The position numbers and the translations under genes are program-made. Below the pieces are notes generated by a model. It saw only the letters and a program-made list of their open reading frames with translations. It was not told the DNA's origin and searched no databases. This document shows positions 49,741 through 62,600 of a stretch of DNA of 64,000 nt, in pieces. Source of the DNA: Luscinia megarhynchos. Lineage: Eukaryota; Chordata; Aves; Passeriformes; Turdidae. Positions within the stretch are counted from its first letter, which is position 1, and every line of letters begins with the position of its first letter. The stretch lies in assembly GCA_034336665.1 (NCBI GenBank), contig JAPFBE010000003.1, positions 62,849,352-62,913,351 on the forward strand, written 5' to 3'.

Positions 49741-52700
49741 AAGAAGAAGACAGAAGAGGCCATGGAAGAGGCAGGATGGGTTCTTTACATGGCATGTGAG
49801 TTTTTCTATTTACACATGAAATTCTGATGCTGGTAGTCACAGCATAGCAGAGCTACTATCTCTGCCTGGAAGATACCTCCTTTCTTGGAAATACTTTCGT
49901 TGCATGTCCTAGTAAGATGCCCCTAGGTATGGTCTTGGATCAAGCAGATTGAAATGTGATGAAACCTCTTTCTCCTCCAGCAAGGAAGGACCCAGAGAGA
50001 ATACTTACAGATAATGGAGTGGAAGCAGCCTGAGAAAGGGCAGGGGAATTCCAGGGCAGGAATATCTGTACGTGGTTCATGGGTGTCCTGGTTTGCCAAG
50101 GCAGTGGCTACACAAGAGCCTGCACTGCTTGCACAGCACTGGAGCACCTGCAGAAGAGTGCCACCAGCAGCAGCCAGCAGCAGGTCCAGGAGGCCTTGTT
50201 GAGTGGTCACACAATGAATGACATGGTCAGGGAGATGCTCTTCTGAGCAGTGCAACAGCAACACTCACAAAAACATCCCAGAAAGAGGTGCTGTGCAGAG
50301 CAAGCCTGAAGAACAGCTGTATATTTTTGGGAAGCAAACCTCAATCTTTGGGAGACTCCCATCTTTTTGAAAGGAGGATCTTCAGCCTGGGTCTTCCCCT
50401 TGAATGGGAGACAATGGCCTTTTCTGAGCTCTTTCTTATTCTGGTTGCCCAAAGACCTTATGCTGTCTTATGCTGCTATAAAGAGTACTTGGGCCAGGCT
50501 AGGTTTTACTGGCTCAGGGCTACCACAGGGAGAATTGCTTGAACAAAGGCCTTTTATCCCAGGAAATATTAAATTCATTTGGTCCCTTTGGGACAAGTGA
50601 AGCTGTTGGTATTTATTCAATGGATTTGAAATAGCAAAGGGAAACCTCTTCTCCTTTTGCCCTGGAGTTGTTTTTCCAGGCAGAGAGTTTGAGGTTCAGA
50701 TATGGGATGCCTATGTGAGGAAATAGGCAACTCATGTAATAAAGCATTGGTCTGTGTTATGATAAATGCAAAAAGATTAGGAAGAAAGAACAAATAGACT
50801 CTGGCACCTGTCTTCATTTATTTTGAAATGCCTTGGGGGGAAAAAGAAAGACAATAAGAGACAAGTGGTCTGGATGTCCTGGGGAACATGGGGCAAGGTG
50901 CCAAAACTTGCATGCTTTCCACCATCTAAGTAGGGAAGAAAGCTCCCAGAAACTTGCTGCCCAGGGCACATTTGTCCTCATTTGTGTTGGAAGCTGGAGA
51001 GAAAAGAAGTGTGTGAGAGAGGAAAGATGCACAGGTGAAAGAGCCTGAGATCTGATGTCAGTGAGACCCATGGGCCAAGGTGCACTGTCTCTGCCTGGCT
51101 GTGAGGGTAGATTTGAGCAGGGCTAGCTCACCACACAGTAGCTGCCAATGCTGCCAGTGTACATGTTTGCCTCCCCAGATGGTTCCTATGCTATTCAGAC
51201 TGCCAGCATCCCTACTTCAGCTGGCTCAGTGCTGTGGCCTGAGAGGAGAAAACTTTAATGGCAGCGTGGCCACGCAGAGCAGATCAGTGCTTGTGGGTGT
51301 GACCCACAAAGCAAAGCAGGCCAAAGAGGGAAGCACACCCGAAATAAAGGCTGTGTGGAAAGGCTGCAGCGAGGCACAGGACTTGGGGGCTTGGGGTTCC
51401 TGTCCCTTGCTGGGAGCAGTGCAGTGCCTGAGGCTGGACACAGCCCTGCTGCCATCGGGGCAGCAGCACTGCTGGGCTGCAGCCACATGGTGTGCTGGCT
51501 GTTGTGTGGAGCAGCTCTGGTACAACAGGGTGCTGCTTTCTGGTCAGGGACTGGGGAGGGCTCCCAGTGCATCTACAACCACAATATGCAATTGTTAACC
51601 ACAAGAGTTTTCCTTGGTTAATGCAATCAACAGTAATGCACTGAAACTTCAAATACAAAGTGCTGAAATGTTAACTAATTGTTGTTACTCTGTAAAACAG
51701 CATGGCTTCAAATGCACTGATGAGTACATGGGCCCATATGGGCCTCTTTATTGGTTAAATGTCTAATTGGTTTTCTCTTTTTGTGGTATGTGAATTGTTT
51801 CATTGCAAGCAGCTGAAAGATTTGAAAATCACAAAGAAATCTCGAGGCTCAGATGCAAACCCACTCAACAGTGCCATAACAAGTTACTGCAAGCCATTAA
51901 AGGTCCATGAGTGCACTCTCAGCCTTTGACAAATACGATGTATTTTTATTATCTAACCTTAGCTCACAACGAAATAGAATTCAGACAGATGACTTTGCAT
52001 GTGCCATTGGCCAGTGGTGCCAATTTAGCTGACAACACACTGGAGGTGACTTGAACTTGGGCCTGAGCTCACAGCTTTCACTATCTAATGTTATGTGGAA
52101 AATTCAGTGCTTCTTTTATTTTTGTGCAAACCTGCCCAAGGGAAAAACTTGCTTTTGAGTTTTGAGTTAGTAAGAATGGACCAAGAATTGTTCCTTCATG
52201 GAAATTGCAGAATGAGTTGTAAAATTCAATGTATCCTGAAATGTTTTCCTAAAGGGTCTGATATTTGGAGAAATGCACTGCCAACAACTTGGTATTGAAC
52301 TCAAATATATTCACTGCAAAAAACCAGAAGGGACCAACACTCGATGTAGTCATTTCTCAAAGAGCAAGATTCTCAGTGAGAATTTTTCTCACATGCTGGC
52401 AATTCTGTATTTTGCTGGAGCAGGTCCAGGACAGACAAGTTAATGCCCTGTGTAGTCTGTTTTCATATTGAGCAAACCCTGCTGAGATGCAGAAAAATAG
52501 TGATTTAACCTGATAAGCTTGCAAAAGGGAGCTGACTCACTAAGTGCCATGAAAAAAGGATTCCCACACTGTGATACACCTGAAAGTCTTGAACTTGTCC
52601 AAGCCCAGTTCCCCACCCTTTTCCTGGAGGGGCTGGGGAATCACCAGGTACTTCTCTGGGCCAGGGTAGAAGCTGCTACCTTTATATCATAGTACATGTC

Positions 52701-53169
52701 CTTCCTTCCAGTGGTTGTGTCCATGCAGATGAATATTGCCAGTCCTGGTGCTATGTTTACAGGGCCACATGGGACAAGACATGCCAGCAAAGCTCCATAC
52801 CTGCTTTGGATGAGAGCAGAAGCATGGTCATGTTATTTAATTTTAGATTTTATCAAGACTTAGAGGAGGATCAAACATGTGGAAGGATTTAGTTCAGGAT
52901 AGTCCCAGTAAGGATACTAGATGGCTGCTTTGAAACTAGACACAGAAAATGCTGGTCTTGCTCTCCACCAGGAAAAGAGCAACACATGAAATGTTGGTTT
53001 GGAGCTTACCTGAAGCACAGTTTGAAGCTCAATAAGAAGCATTCTCTCTATCTGCCAATGCCTTTTCCATTTCCTTTACCTGTCTGGAGCAGACCAGCTG
53101 CCCCAATGACAGAGGACAGATGCACAATGTTCATGGCTGTGATCAAGGCTGGACTTTGCTTTGCAAATT
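49741..53169. other. Unique noncoding stretch, candidate regulatory block near 51.8-52.1 kb
   Basis: No supported gene. The GC-richer block 51080-51600 is open on both strands (plus 51080-51598, 172 codons; minus 51226-51525, 51255-51572 and 51284-51658), with Cys/Leu/Ala-rich peptides and no domain, which indicates composition rather than coding. Confidence 0.55.
51840..52085. promoter_or_regulatory. Candidate conserved noncoding element
   Basis: Follows the GC-rich block and changes composition sharply. Contains CTCGAGGCTCAGATGCAAAC, CAAGCCATTAAAGGTCC, TTTGACAAATACGATG, TTATTATCTAACC and GACTTTGCATGTGCCATTGG, with octamer-like TTTGCATG. No coding potential. Enhancer reading is inferred, not tested. 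CTCGAGGCTCAGA also occurs in the candidate block at 23540-23800. Confidence 0.28.
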
Positions 53170-53401
53170 ATAGAATTATTAACGTTGGAAAAGACCTATA
53201 AGATCATCAGGTCCAACCTTTAATACAGCATTGCTGTGTCCACCAGTAAACCATAGCACTAAATGCCACATATCCACACATCTTTTGAACACTTCCAGGA
53301 TGCTGATTTTGCCACTTCCTTAGGCAGCCTATTCCAATGCCTGGTCATCCTTTCAGTGAAAACATTTTTTGCTTTTATCTAACATACACCTCCTCAAATG
53401 A
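53170..53401 (-). mobile_element. CR1 LINE 3'-end fragment
   Basis: On the plus strand it reads TAGAATTATTAACGTTGGAA, AAAGACCTATAAGATCATCA, GGTCCAACC, then TTGAACACTTCCAGGATGCT, CCACTTCCTTAGGCAGCCTA, TTCCAATGCCTGGTCATCC and CAGTGAAAACATTTTTTGC, the reverse complement of a standard avian CR1 3' end. The element therefore runs on the minus strand, with its 3' end at the left. Confidence 0.93.
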
Positions 53402-54258
53402 CCAAAATGCTTGCTGATGGTACTTTGCTTCAGTAAATGGAGCATGATGGATATGGCCAGGCCCTGGAATTTTCATGTTCTTTTACTTTGGCTTCTTCTC
53501 CTAAGGGGAGCAGACACTTGTCTGGATTCCATTGGTTGTAGCCAGGCTGTGGTCTCCTCATCAGGAGCTGGAGTGCTGTAACTTGGCCTTGCCCCTTTCT
53601 CTGGAAATGTTGCTGAAGTGAAGGGCTGGTGAAGTCTCTTTGTTCACCTTGAAAGGGTAATGTCTTCTTGGCCTATGTGGGAGTTCATCTGGAGCCCTGG
53701 CACTTGGAAAGGAAGAAAACCAGGCTGTATGTTGGGGCATGTAATAAAAAGGTTGACCAGAGAGGGCTACCTGTTGCCAGAAATATGTGAAGAAAGTTTG
53801 GACATTACATTTTAGGCCCAAAAGCAGCTTCTTCTGACATGCTCTCTGGAGCACTCTTCCCTGTAAAATTATGGGTACAGGTAAATCACAATCCTGGACA
53901 GAATACAGCTCTTGGGTAAGCATGGAGATTTTCTGCTAGAGATGATTCTGGCCGTTTTCCTAATTACAAGTGCATTTAAGTGATTTCCCTCAGCTTCACA
54001 ATCCAGAATGAAGCTCAGTGGTTTGTTCTAGAGGAGATCAACAGTCAAATGCCTGTGAGAGGAAAAGTAGAAAAACCAAGAAATTTTTACTAGAAAACTG
54101 TTCTGTGATTGAAATTTCTTCCTGAAAATTTTTGCATTGAACTGTATGCCACTTGTCTTATGCTTGAATAAGCTTGTCTTGAGCTTGAATGTAATCTTCC
54201 TCTGCTTGGCCAGAACAGCACCTGTCTAATAAACACCTGATGGGTGGATATTTAAGAA
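53402..54258. other. Unique noncoding sequence between two CR1 copies
   Basis: The minus frame 53561-53923 (120 codons) has no recognised domain. No repeat, RNA or site recognised. Confidence 0.55.
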
Positions 54259-54440
54259 GGGTTCTTCACCCACAGGGTGAGTGGAACAGGGTCCCCAGGG
54301 CAGTGGTCACAGCATCAGCCTGACAGAGTTCAAGAAGTGTTTGGACAATGCTCTCAGGCACACGGTGTGACTCTTGGGGTGTCCTGTGCAAGGCCAGGAG
54401 TTGGACTCAATGGGTATCTTATAATTCAGGATATTCTACC
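54259..54440 (+). mobile_element. CR1 LINE 3'-end fragment
   Basis: GGTTCTTCACCCACAGGGTG, CAGTGGTCACAGCATCAGCC, TGACAGAGTTCAAGAAGTGT, TTGGACAATGCTCTCAGGCA, GGCCAGGAGTTGGACTCAAT, ending ATATTCTACCATTC. Closely related to the 3' part of the copy at 32012-32746, so of the same subfamily. Confidence 0.92.
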
Positions 54441-57400
54441 ATTCAGTGGGAAAAGGAGAAATTAACCTCAAAGAAAGCAAAGCCTGAAATCTGACAAAAC
54501 TGATACAATCAACTTGTTTCAAGGTGTGGTGAGTATATGTAAAGGAATCAGAGGATGGGGCAGAATTGTGGCACTCACACAGGGACCCCCAGAGTGAAGG
54601 CAGCTGCTCTGGCTTCATACCTGTGCTGCTGCCTCAAATACCCCCGAGCCTTGTTAGCCCCAACCAAGGTAATCCACCTGTGAAAGTCAAGCATGGTCTG
54701 AATCTGTAATGGCCTGTTGAAAGAGGGAAAAATGATTCTGTTTTGTAAGGTATGTTTCTGAGTCATCTGCACAACAAGGTATAAGAACCTTGGTGTAATT
54801 GTGCACACATTCTTCTGGCATCTGTCATGTAAGATGCAAAGTGATTTTTTTCTCCTTATTGTATGCTCTTATCTCTAACAAATCCACAATTCTTCCTGAA
54901 TAAGATTAGGCCATTTAGGTTATCTAAGTACTATGTGGGAAACCCAGGACACACTGCCATGTTACCCAAAACTAAACTCAGTATTTTGTACTCTGCAGTC
55001 ATCTCTGGCCTTGTTTTACTCACTAAATCCAAAGAGTAAGGTGTTCCACGGTTCATACCCCCTGGCAGGATCCTCAAGCAACATCTGGCTTGGATTATAT
55101 TAGTGCAAGGAAGTGCAGCAAAGTTGCTAGTGTCTGAAGGGATCCCTCAGGGTTGTCCTTTCTGGAGCAGACAGGAGCAACACTTTTGCCATTCTCTGAC
55201 CCAGCAAATTCACCTCCTAGATGATAGATATTAATTAGGAGCCAAACCCCATGTAAAGTCATTTGGGACAATTGGAACTGCTGCAAAACAGTCAAATGAG
55301 ACCTGAAAGTGGGTGAGCAAAGCCAGAAACCTGTGTCCTGAGCTTTGATGCTGCCGTGGCATGCCTGGCACACTGTGTTGGAGTGCAGAAGAGCCTCAGC
55401 AGCCCATGGCAATAGAATGTGACCCTCCAACAGGCACCTTTTGGCTGCAGGTCCTGATGGGACACGTCCAGAGGCTCTGCCAGGCTGCCTGGTTTGCAAG
55501 GTGTGGTGCTGGACAGAGGCCCCAGCAGCTCACTGCAAGCAGTAAGACTTGCTTTGAGGCACTGTGGAATTAGGTAGCAAAGGATGGTGGGTGCTGTAAA
55601 AAGATTTTCATGCAACTGCCTCTGTCTCTGTGACAAGCAGAAGCTGCTGGATGGAAAGCATTTTGTTTCTAATCTGTTATGAGTATATTGTAATATACAC
55701 ATACTTGAGGCTTATAGTTCTGCTTTCTTCAGGATATTGGAACACCTGTTTAAAAATGCACAAGAAGGGGGAAATACCTGTTTCAATGTTAATACTGAAA
55801 ATGTGTACAGAATTTAATTATCTAGAAGATTAAGAAACAAGAAAGGTTCTGAGAGGTTTGAATTCCACTGTTTGGATTCATTTGCTGATCTCTTGCCAAA
55901 TGCACTGAAGAAAACTGGAACAGGATAAAATGGGAACTTGACCAGTTGCCTGTGCTTGTAGACAGAACTGCAGATCCCTGTGCTTCAAGAGAGATGCCTG
56001 TCATGTAGGAACTGCCTGTTTTGAGCTAATACAATAGGGCATTTTCTCATGCTGATGAAGTGAAGAAGTGGGTGGAGGTTATGCATAAAGAGGCTGCATC
56101 AGTAACCAGCCAGCTGATTGCATATTCTTCCTTTCAGTCTCCTGTTGGTGCCTCTAGTCAACCTCAGCCCTGGCTTGTCTGTGTCACTGTGTTCACAGAG
56201 CACTGATGTTCAGCTAAAGTGTCAAAATACTGTTGAGGAAATCCAGACACTCTAGGGGATCAAAGTGTCTCCTGAAAGGCTCCTAAACCACTGCTGGCTT
56301 CTGACTGTTTTCACCAGTGAACATCATTGAAGTCACTGGCCTGAAGAAACTCACAAGCTTTCAAATAAGGGAAGGTCCTCTCCCCCAAGAGGGTTTCCTT
56401 TTGACATCATGCTTCTGTGCAGGAAAATCTCTCTATCAATTAACAGTAGTCAACAAATTATTTGATTTTGGGATGCCTGTGGACCATAATCCATCCCTAG
56501 CTGATATTTCCAGGAGGTTTGTTTCCATTTTCTGTACCATGGGTTTCTCAAGAGAGAACAGATCATCAATGCCCCACTCTTCCTTCATGCTCTTCATGTG
56601 CTAGCTTGTGTGTTTCAGGCCATTCTGTGGGTGGGAAAGGCAATGTTTTGGAAATGCAGCTTAATTACAAGCAGCTGATGACGACTGGACTCCGGAGCTG
56701 TTTTCTTAATTGCTTAGGGCTCTGACTTTGAAGGTGGGTGGGTTTTGTGTCTGTTTCTGTCCTGAGTTGTTTTTATGTCACAGCAAGCTCACTCCAGGGT
56801 ATGTCTTCACCAGGCAAAGTAGTGACCATGTTGAAAACAGCACACAGCTGTTCCTGATGAGGAGCCAGTGTGGTCTCTCACAGGCCCCAACCCCTTATCT
56901 CTGCAGGTAGCACAGAGGGGGAGCAGCCTTAGCATCTATGTCCTAGAAGATGTGTGATATGTAGGTACTTGCTTTATCCTTCTGTCTTCAAAGACTGATG
57001 AAGCCATGTGCTCTTTTGTTCTCATAAAAAAGCCCTAGAAGGGTGCAGTATAGCAAGAAGACAAAGCACTGGAGAGCAAAATGTGCATTTTGGTGCATCT
57101 GCTCAGTCAGCATGAATGTATTAGCCTATGCTGGAAGAGCACAAGAGCTTTCCACAGACTTAGGGCTGCTACAGAGGGACAGTGACCAGTGGCACAGGGC
57201 TGCACTGGAGCTGGTGGATCATCTCCCTGTCAGCTTCCAGGGAAGGACACTATGACCTGAACAAGGAGAATGGTGCAGCTATGCAGCAGTACCCACGTTA
57301 TGTGCTAAGGGAGGTGAGGGAGGGCAGGAAGGGATCCCAGCCTGCGTAGTGCTGGGTGTCTGAAGTCTGAAGAAGTACCTGTACTTCTGGTATGGCTGCA

Positions 57401-57492
57401 CTGGCCAATTTCTGCCAGTGGGCAGGTCCTTGGTGCCAAGCAAGGAAAGCCTACAGCTTATAAACCAGAAAAGGTGCTAGCAATGACATCTG
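54441..57492. other. Unique noncoding stretch, no gene seen
   Basis: Overlapping short frames (55095-55499 and 55292-55702 minus, 55361-55573 plus, 56317-56604 plus) lack domains. No RNA gene, clear repeat or strong motif block recognised. Confidence 0.55.
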
Positions 57493-57535
57493 GTGTGAGG
57501 GCCCCTTCCAACTCAGCTTATTCTGTGACTGTGTG
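57493..57535 (+). mobile_element. Short CR1 3'-terminal remnant
   Basis: GTGTGAGGGCCCCTTCCAAC, then TCAGCTTATTCTGTGACTG matches only the last 40 or so bases of a CR1 3' end (consensus-like ggtcccttccaactcagcaattctgtga). The rest of the element is absent or too diverged. Confidence 0.6.
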
Positions 57536-59279
57536 TGCTCTGGGTTTTCTGGTGAATGAAACTCGATGGAATTGACTATCCATTATAACCACTTATACCA
57601 GTGATGTTTGCTGTAGAAAAAAAGGAAAACTTAGCAGTAAAACCCCCTCTTTTTTTTTTTTTTTTTTTTTTTTTAACAGAGATAATTTGCTTTTCTGGGA
57701 AATCTTGGTGATCTGTATTGGAAAAAAAAAAAAAACAAGAGCAAATTTTGCAAGACATCCCAAAAGAACACTAATCCAAGCTTTCTGACACACCATGTGG
57801 TCAGTGACTGCAACATATTTCATATTTTACACAAAACCTATCAGAAAAATGCTCAGAATCTGTTTAAAAATAGCATTTTTCCACTTTTTTTTTTTTAATG
57901 TGCCTTACTTTCTAAGGCTGAAATAATTTTTCCCCCTCAGGCTAGCTGTCTCAGTCTGGCAGGGAATAATAGTTTATGGCCAGTAAAAATGCTAGCTCAA
58001 AATATCCATCAAAACTTTACATGTATATAATAAAATTATGGTTTTACAGACACTAGATCTGTTACCTGGAAAAGTGTCTTCCATTCTTAAAGACATTACT
58101 TGTTGGTGAGAAGTTACTTCTGGTTAAAATAGACTAGTAATGAATTTAAAGAATGTCCATTGTGTTTTGGGAGTTTCTAGAAGGGAAATGGGCTGCAAAG
58201 TAAAGAATTTGCATCTTTCACTGATGTCTGATCTCAATTCTGAGTAGGTTCTAATTCTAAGTAAGTGTCAATTTGCAGCTTGTGCATAGTGGATTACTGG
58301 ATTTCTGTATTGCCTGACTTCTGTGGCACTGTGAGACACTGAAATGGGAAAAATAAAATCTTGTCAGGTAGTTATTTTGCTCCTTATTTGTATAGGTGTT
58401 GACATTAAATTTTAGTACTAATACCATGTAAGTCAATTACTGCAGAAAGAGCAGATGAGGCAGTCAAAATCAAGTGGCTTACTACATATTGCATTATTAT
58501 GCAGTATCTGCCTTTTTCTTGTCTGTAGTCACAAAGCATATGCTTAGAAACCAATTAATCTGCACAAATATTTGTGCTTAATTTTTATATACATATATGT
58601 CAACATGTAAACGTGTCTCCCTTCAAGTGGGAGTATGCATAGGTACTTACTTATAAATGTACACCACTCATATCTATAATATTAATTGAATTATGAACTT
58701 CATAACTGATGATATGTTTAACTATGTCATCACTATTGCTTCAGCCTAGCTTACTTGCTTTTCCATGATGCAGTGCATCATTTTTAACAAACTTACCATT
58801 CTCTACTGTTTCTGCTTTAAAACCCCCCCAAAAATATTTAGGGACTCCCATTGAAGAGAAAAGCTCCTGGCTGAAACAAGTTTCTGGTACATGTTGTTGA
58901 ATGGGCACTACAGTGTAGTGAGTGGTTACCAAAATTTTGCATTCCAGGCAGAGCAAATCTTTCCATTGATGGCAAAGAGGCTGAGTTAAAACCCAAGAGG
59001 TAATGGGAGGAAATAGCTTCAAACTATGAACAAATTGCTGGATGACTCTATTGTCAAGAGGTCACATTCTTTCTGGAGGCAAATGTGTGCAGCTCTGCTG
59101 AGGTCAGAAGGAGTATGAGGAAGAGGAAGGCACAGGGAGGAAATAATCCTTCCTGTATGACCTCTGGGAGCTGCTGCTTGACGTACGTGGAGCACAGGAG
59201 AAGGAAAGAACAGGAAGGGAGCACACACAGCACTCTCAAGTGGAGAATTTTTCTGAGACACTTTCAGCCTCCCACAGAA
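57536..59279. other. AT-rich noncoding sequence with homopolymer runs
   Basis: No gene seen. Holds T25 at 57650-57674, A14 at 57722-57735 and a T run near 57884-57897. The rest is AT-rich with many ATTA words, for example 58540-58740. Nothing else was recognised. Confidence 0.55.
57650..57735. repeat. T25 and A14 runs in inverted arrangement
   Basis: Twenty-five T, about 47 bp of mixed sequence, then fourteen A. The two runs could pair as arms of an imperfect inverted repeat. They do not flank a recognisable retroelement. Confidence 0.85.
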
Positions 59280-59632
59280 ATGCCAGATGGAAGAGACCTC
59301 TTCATCTCATCCAGTCCAGCTGCCTGATAAAGCAGGATTGTCACTGGTGCTTTGTGAGCTTGGCTGTGGCTTTCTTCAGTCAAGCCTTGGAGTCTGTCCA
59401 ACAAGGAGACCCCAAAACTTGTCTCAATAACCTGTTCCAGCACTGCATGCCCTCCCTAGTTGATAAAGCCTTCCTACTTGAACTTCCCAATCTGTGCTTC
59501 TCATTTGTGACCCCTCTTGCTACATTCTGCCAGTACTAAAAGTAGTTTTGTTCCATCATCTTGGCAGCTGTCCTTCCAGCAGATGGATATTGGATTGTCT
59601 CTTAGCCCTGTCTTGAAAATGGCTGTTGTAGG
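59280..59632 (-). mobile_element. Older CR1 LINE 3'-region fragment
   Basis: On the plus strand it reads CCAGATGGAAGAGACCTCTT, CATCCAGTCCAGCTGCC, GGAGTCTGTCCAACAAGGAG, AATAACCTGTTCCAGCACTG, CTTCCTACTTGAACTTCCC, TTTGTGACCCCTCTTGCTAC and GGATATTGGATTGTC, following the reverse complement of an older CR1 group (ggaagagacctctggag, cagcctgttccagtgctc, ttgcccctcttgtcctg). Strongly diverged, no coding capacity; its right boundary is approximate. Confidence 0.8.
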
Positions 59633-62600
59633 TGAATGCAGAAGGCAGTTGTGGGACACTCTTAACTGTGGCCTGTGTAATAATCATTCCTGTCAGCAGA
59701 TGATTGCCACAGCTGAACCTTTCTCAACTTGTGCTTTGTACATCAATTAAACTGGGCCCACCTACCCCATGAGTGTGAGAGCAAATGGAAGAGAATGATG
59801 GCTGACCCCAATAAAAGGGATCACAGCAACTGATTTCTTCCAGGATGTCCTGTCCAAGGTGTGTCAATTGCAAAAAGGTAATTTGTTAACAACAATAATC
59901 TGACTCAGCAGCATGTTCTCCAAACAAATCATCTGTGTTCCCTTTGCAATCATGAGATATGTGTATCTCCAGGGGGTGCTTCATCATCCCCTAAATGGTG
60001 TCTAATAGAAACAGAATGAACTACCCTCTTACAGCACTCATTTCTCTCCATCATCTGCAGAAACTTTTGTTCAACTGCATGCTGAAAGTAGCTACTTAAC
60101 TTTTAGGGTGCTGGCGTTAAAGTGAAATGGATCTCTCCCAGTAGGGCTCGATGTATACCAGAGAAAATATTTACAAAGACTTGCAAACTTGCTTTGGCTT
60201 TCAGAACACCTTTTATCTGGTTTCCTGAAACACTATTTCAGGTAATATTTTACATGAGAATATTTAACAAGCAAACGCGTTATTGTGGAGCGTGTACTCG
60301 TGTGATCCCTGCCAAACTGCAGGTGAAAGCCTGGCACTTGGTGAAGGCTGCAAACCCTGATGCTGTCCCTAAGGAATTGGTTTCAGTCCTACCCCCCTGA
60401 AGAGCTCTGGAGTTGTTATCATCCAGGTCAGGGAATGGGAAAAACATTCTATATCTCTGAAGACCAGGCTGTCTCTCTGCAATTTGCTCATACTGAATTC
60501 TTACATCCTTACCCACAGAGAGTAGGCTGGCATTTGTTTATGGGAAATATTTGTGGGGATGTTATAAACAACATGCCATTTTCCAAAAATCTATGTCCTT
60601 TTAGTGACTGAAATTCAGGCAAGAAGAAGAGGATAGCTTAGTTAGATAGTATGGAAATGGCTCACCTTACTCTTGTTCTTGATAACCTCATTCTGTCTGA
60701 AGTAGTTACTGGAAAAAGATTACTATTTCCTTGACTTCTAAGCCATCTGTCCTTAATCCTCCAGCTAGTATTTTTATTAGCACATTTTATTTTAATCTAT
60801 TTTAGTTTATTCTATTTTATTGCATTTCAAAGTAATTGAGTCAAAATCTGTGTCAAAGAGATTGTTCTATAAAATGGATTATTAAACTTTAAAAATTTAT
60901 TGTCTCTATCACCTGAACAATCTGGAATTTAAAGAACCTTCCATGCTTAGGATTAATAAATAAAATTTTTATGATTTCTGAATTCATGTTAGTGCTGAGA
61001 CAACCTAGGAAACATGACTTTTCACTACTACAACCACCATCACTGCTTATGTACTTTGCTGTAACTAGCTCACATGAATATCTACCTGGGTTTTCATTAT
61101 ATTCTTATTGCAGTCATGGAAATAGCTCATGCACAGACAGCTCAGCCTCTCAGTAAGTGACATTAAAATCATCACTATTAGAATCAGTTTGGAAAAGGGA
61201 TTTCATTTCCTTTGTGGAAAAAAAAAAACCATGAAAAAAGTGTAGTCTCTTGACTTCTGAAAAAATTTTAACTGCTGTTGAAACCCCAAAAACCAAATAA
61301 TAAGCATATTCTTATTCTGAGTTGTTGAAATTTCTTTCTCATTTCTTTTTGCAATCAACATTGCTTTCTTTTTGGGAATTATGTACACTTTCCATGTAAG
61401 ATCGATAGGTTTTGAGGAAACTCTTCTCAGATATGTTTTCTTGGACTTGTCAAGTTTTATTCCAGTGAAAAATAATGTAGAAGAAACTCTTAATGTAGAC
61501 ACTTGAAAATAAGTATTCCTATTTTATAAGAGGTGCTCATCTTGCTTCCCATTTTTCTTAAGCTGTGCACACTGCAAGCTATTTTCTAGCAAATTGAAGC
61601 TGTGTTAACTTACTCAGCCATATATTTTTTCTGTATTCTTCTTATTCCTCTTCTTTTTCCCTTGTTATCTTGCCTCTTGGCTATTTCAGATAACCAGCAT
61701 AACCCTGTTCATTCAAAAGAAATAAGTTCTCAAAAGCAGTGAAAAATCAAGAATTTATCAGTCTTCCAGTAAGAAGCCTTATAGTACATGAAGCTCCTGG
61801 ATCTCCTCAGCTTCAGAGCCTCCTGCCAACCATCCTGGCCATGCCATGGTTGTACTCCTTTCCAGCATCTCCAGTTCTGAGGAGGTTCATGCCCTAACAG
61901 GTCCCACCAGCCCAGTGTCCCTTGATTTTTGAGATGAAGATTTTTTGGTGTCCTTCCTCTCTGTCCCAATCCCTGCCCTGTCCTTCTCCTTCTGTTCAGT
62001 CCTGCTTCTTCTCTCAGGAGCTTCATCCATGTGGTGTGCACTGAAGGCTTGCTCTGTGGATCCATGTGCTCAGTGTTCAAACTGCCATAGCAGCAGCTGT
62101 GTAATTCTGGGATGGGAAAGCTACTGGCTGAGCATATCCCATGAACTAAGAAATGCCCCAAACATGTCTGAGAATTTTTCACAGAGGGCATTTTAGTCTT
62201 CCAACAACTAATCTGCACTTGAGGCAGATAAAAAGACATGAGCCTTGTGTTCTTAGTTTTTGCCAGCTTCCTCTTACCACTTAGTACGCTTTAGAAGAAA
62301 AAAACCCAAAACCATCACAAAACCCCAAACATCAACAAGAGAGATTCAGAATAGTAGCTTCACAATATTGAGGTTTTTAGTGGTAATCTCTGTAGACAGT
62401 TCCCTCCACAGCCACTCCTTTCACCAAAGCTTTCGTCTCCTTTTGCCATTTTCATCCCTAAAAGCCAAAAGCAGGGAAAAAGAAAAGAAGGCAGTTTAAC
62501 CTGAATGATGTAATTTATCCAAGGCATCACACTGTTTTACAAATAGTTGTGTTGGCACAACCCAGAGGTCAGTGACCTGCATGGCAAAGGCAGGAGAGAA

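Noticed and set aside
50085..50110. GTGTCCTGGTTTG, similar to starts of some avian LTRs
   Set aside because: No matching LTR body, poly(A) signal, second LTR or target duplication nearby.
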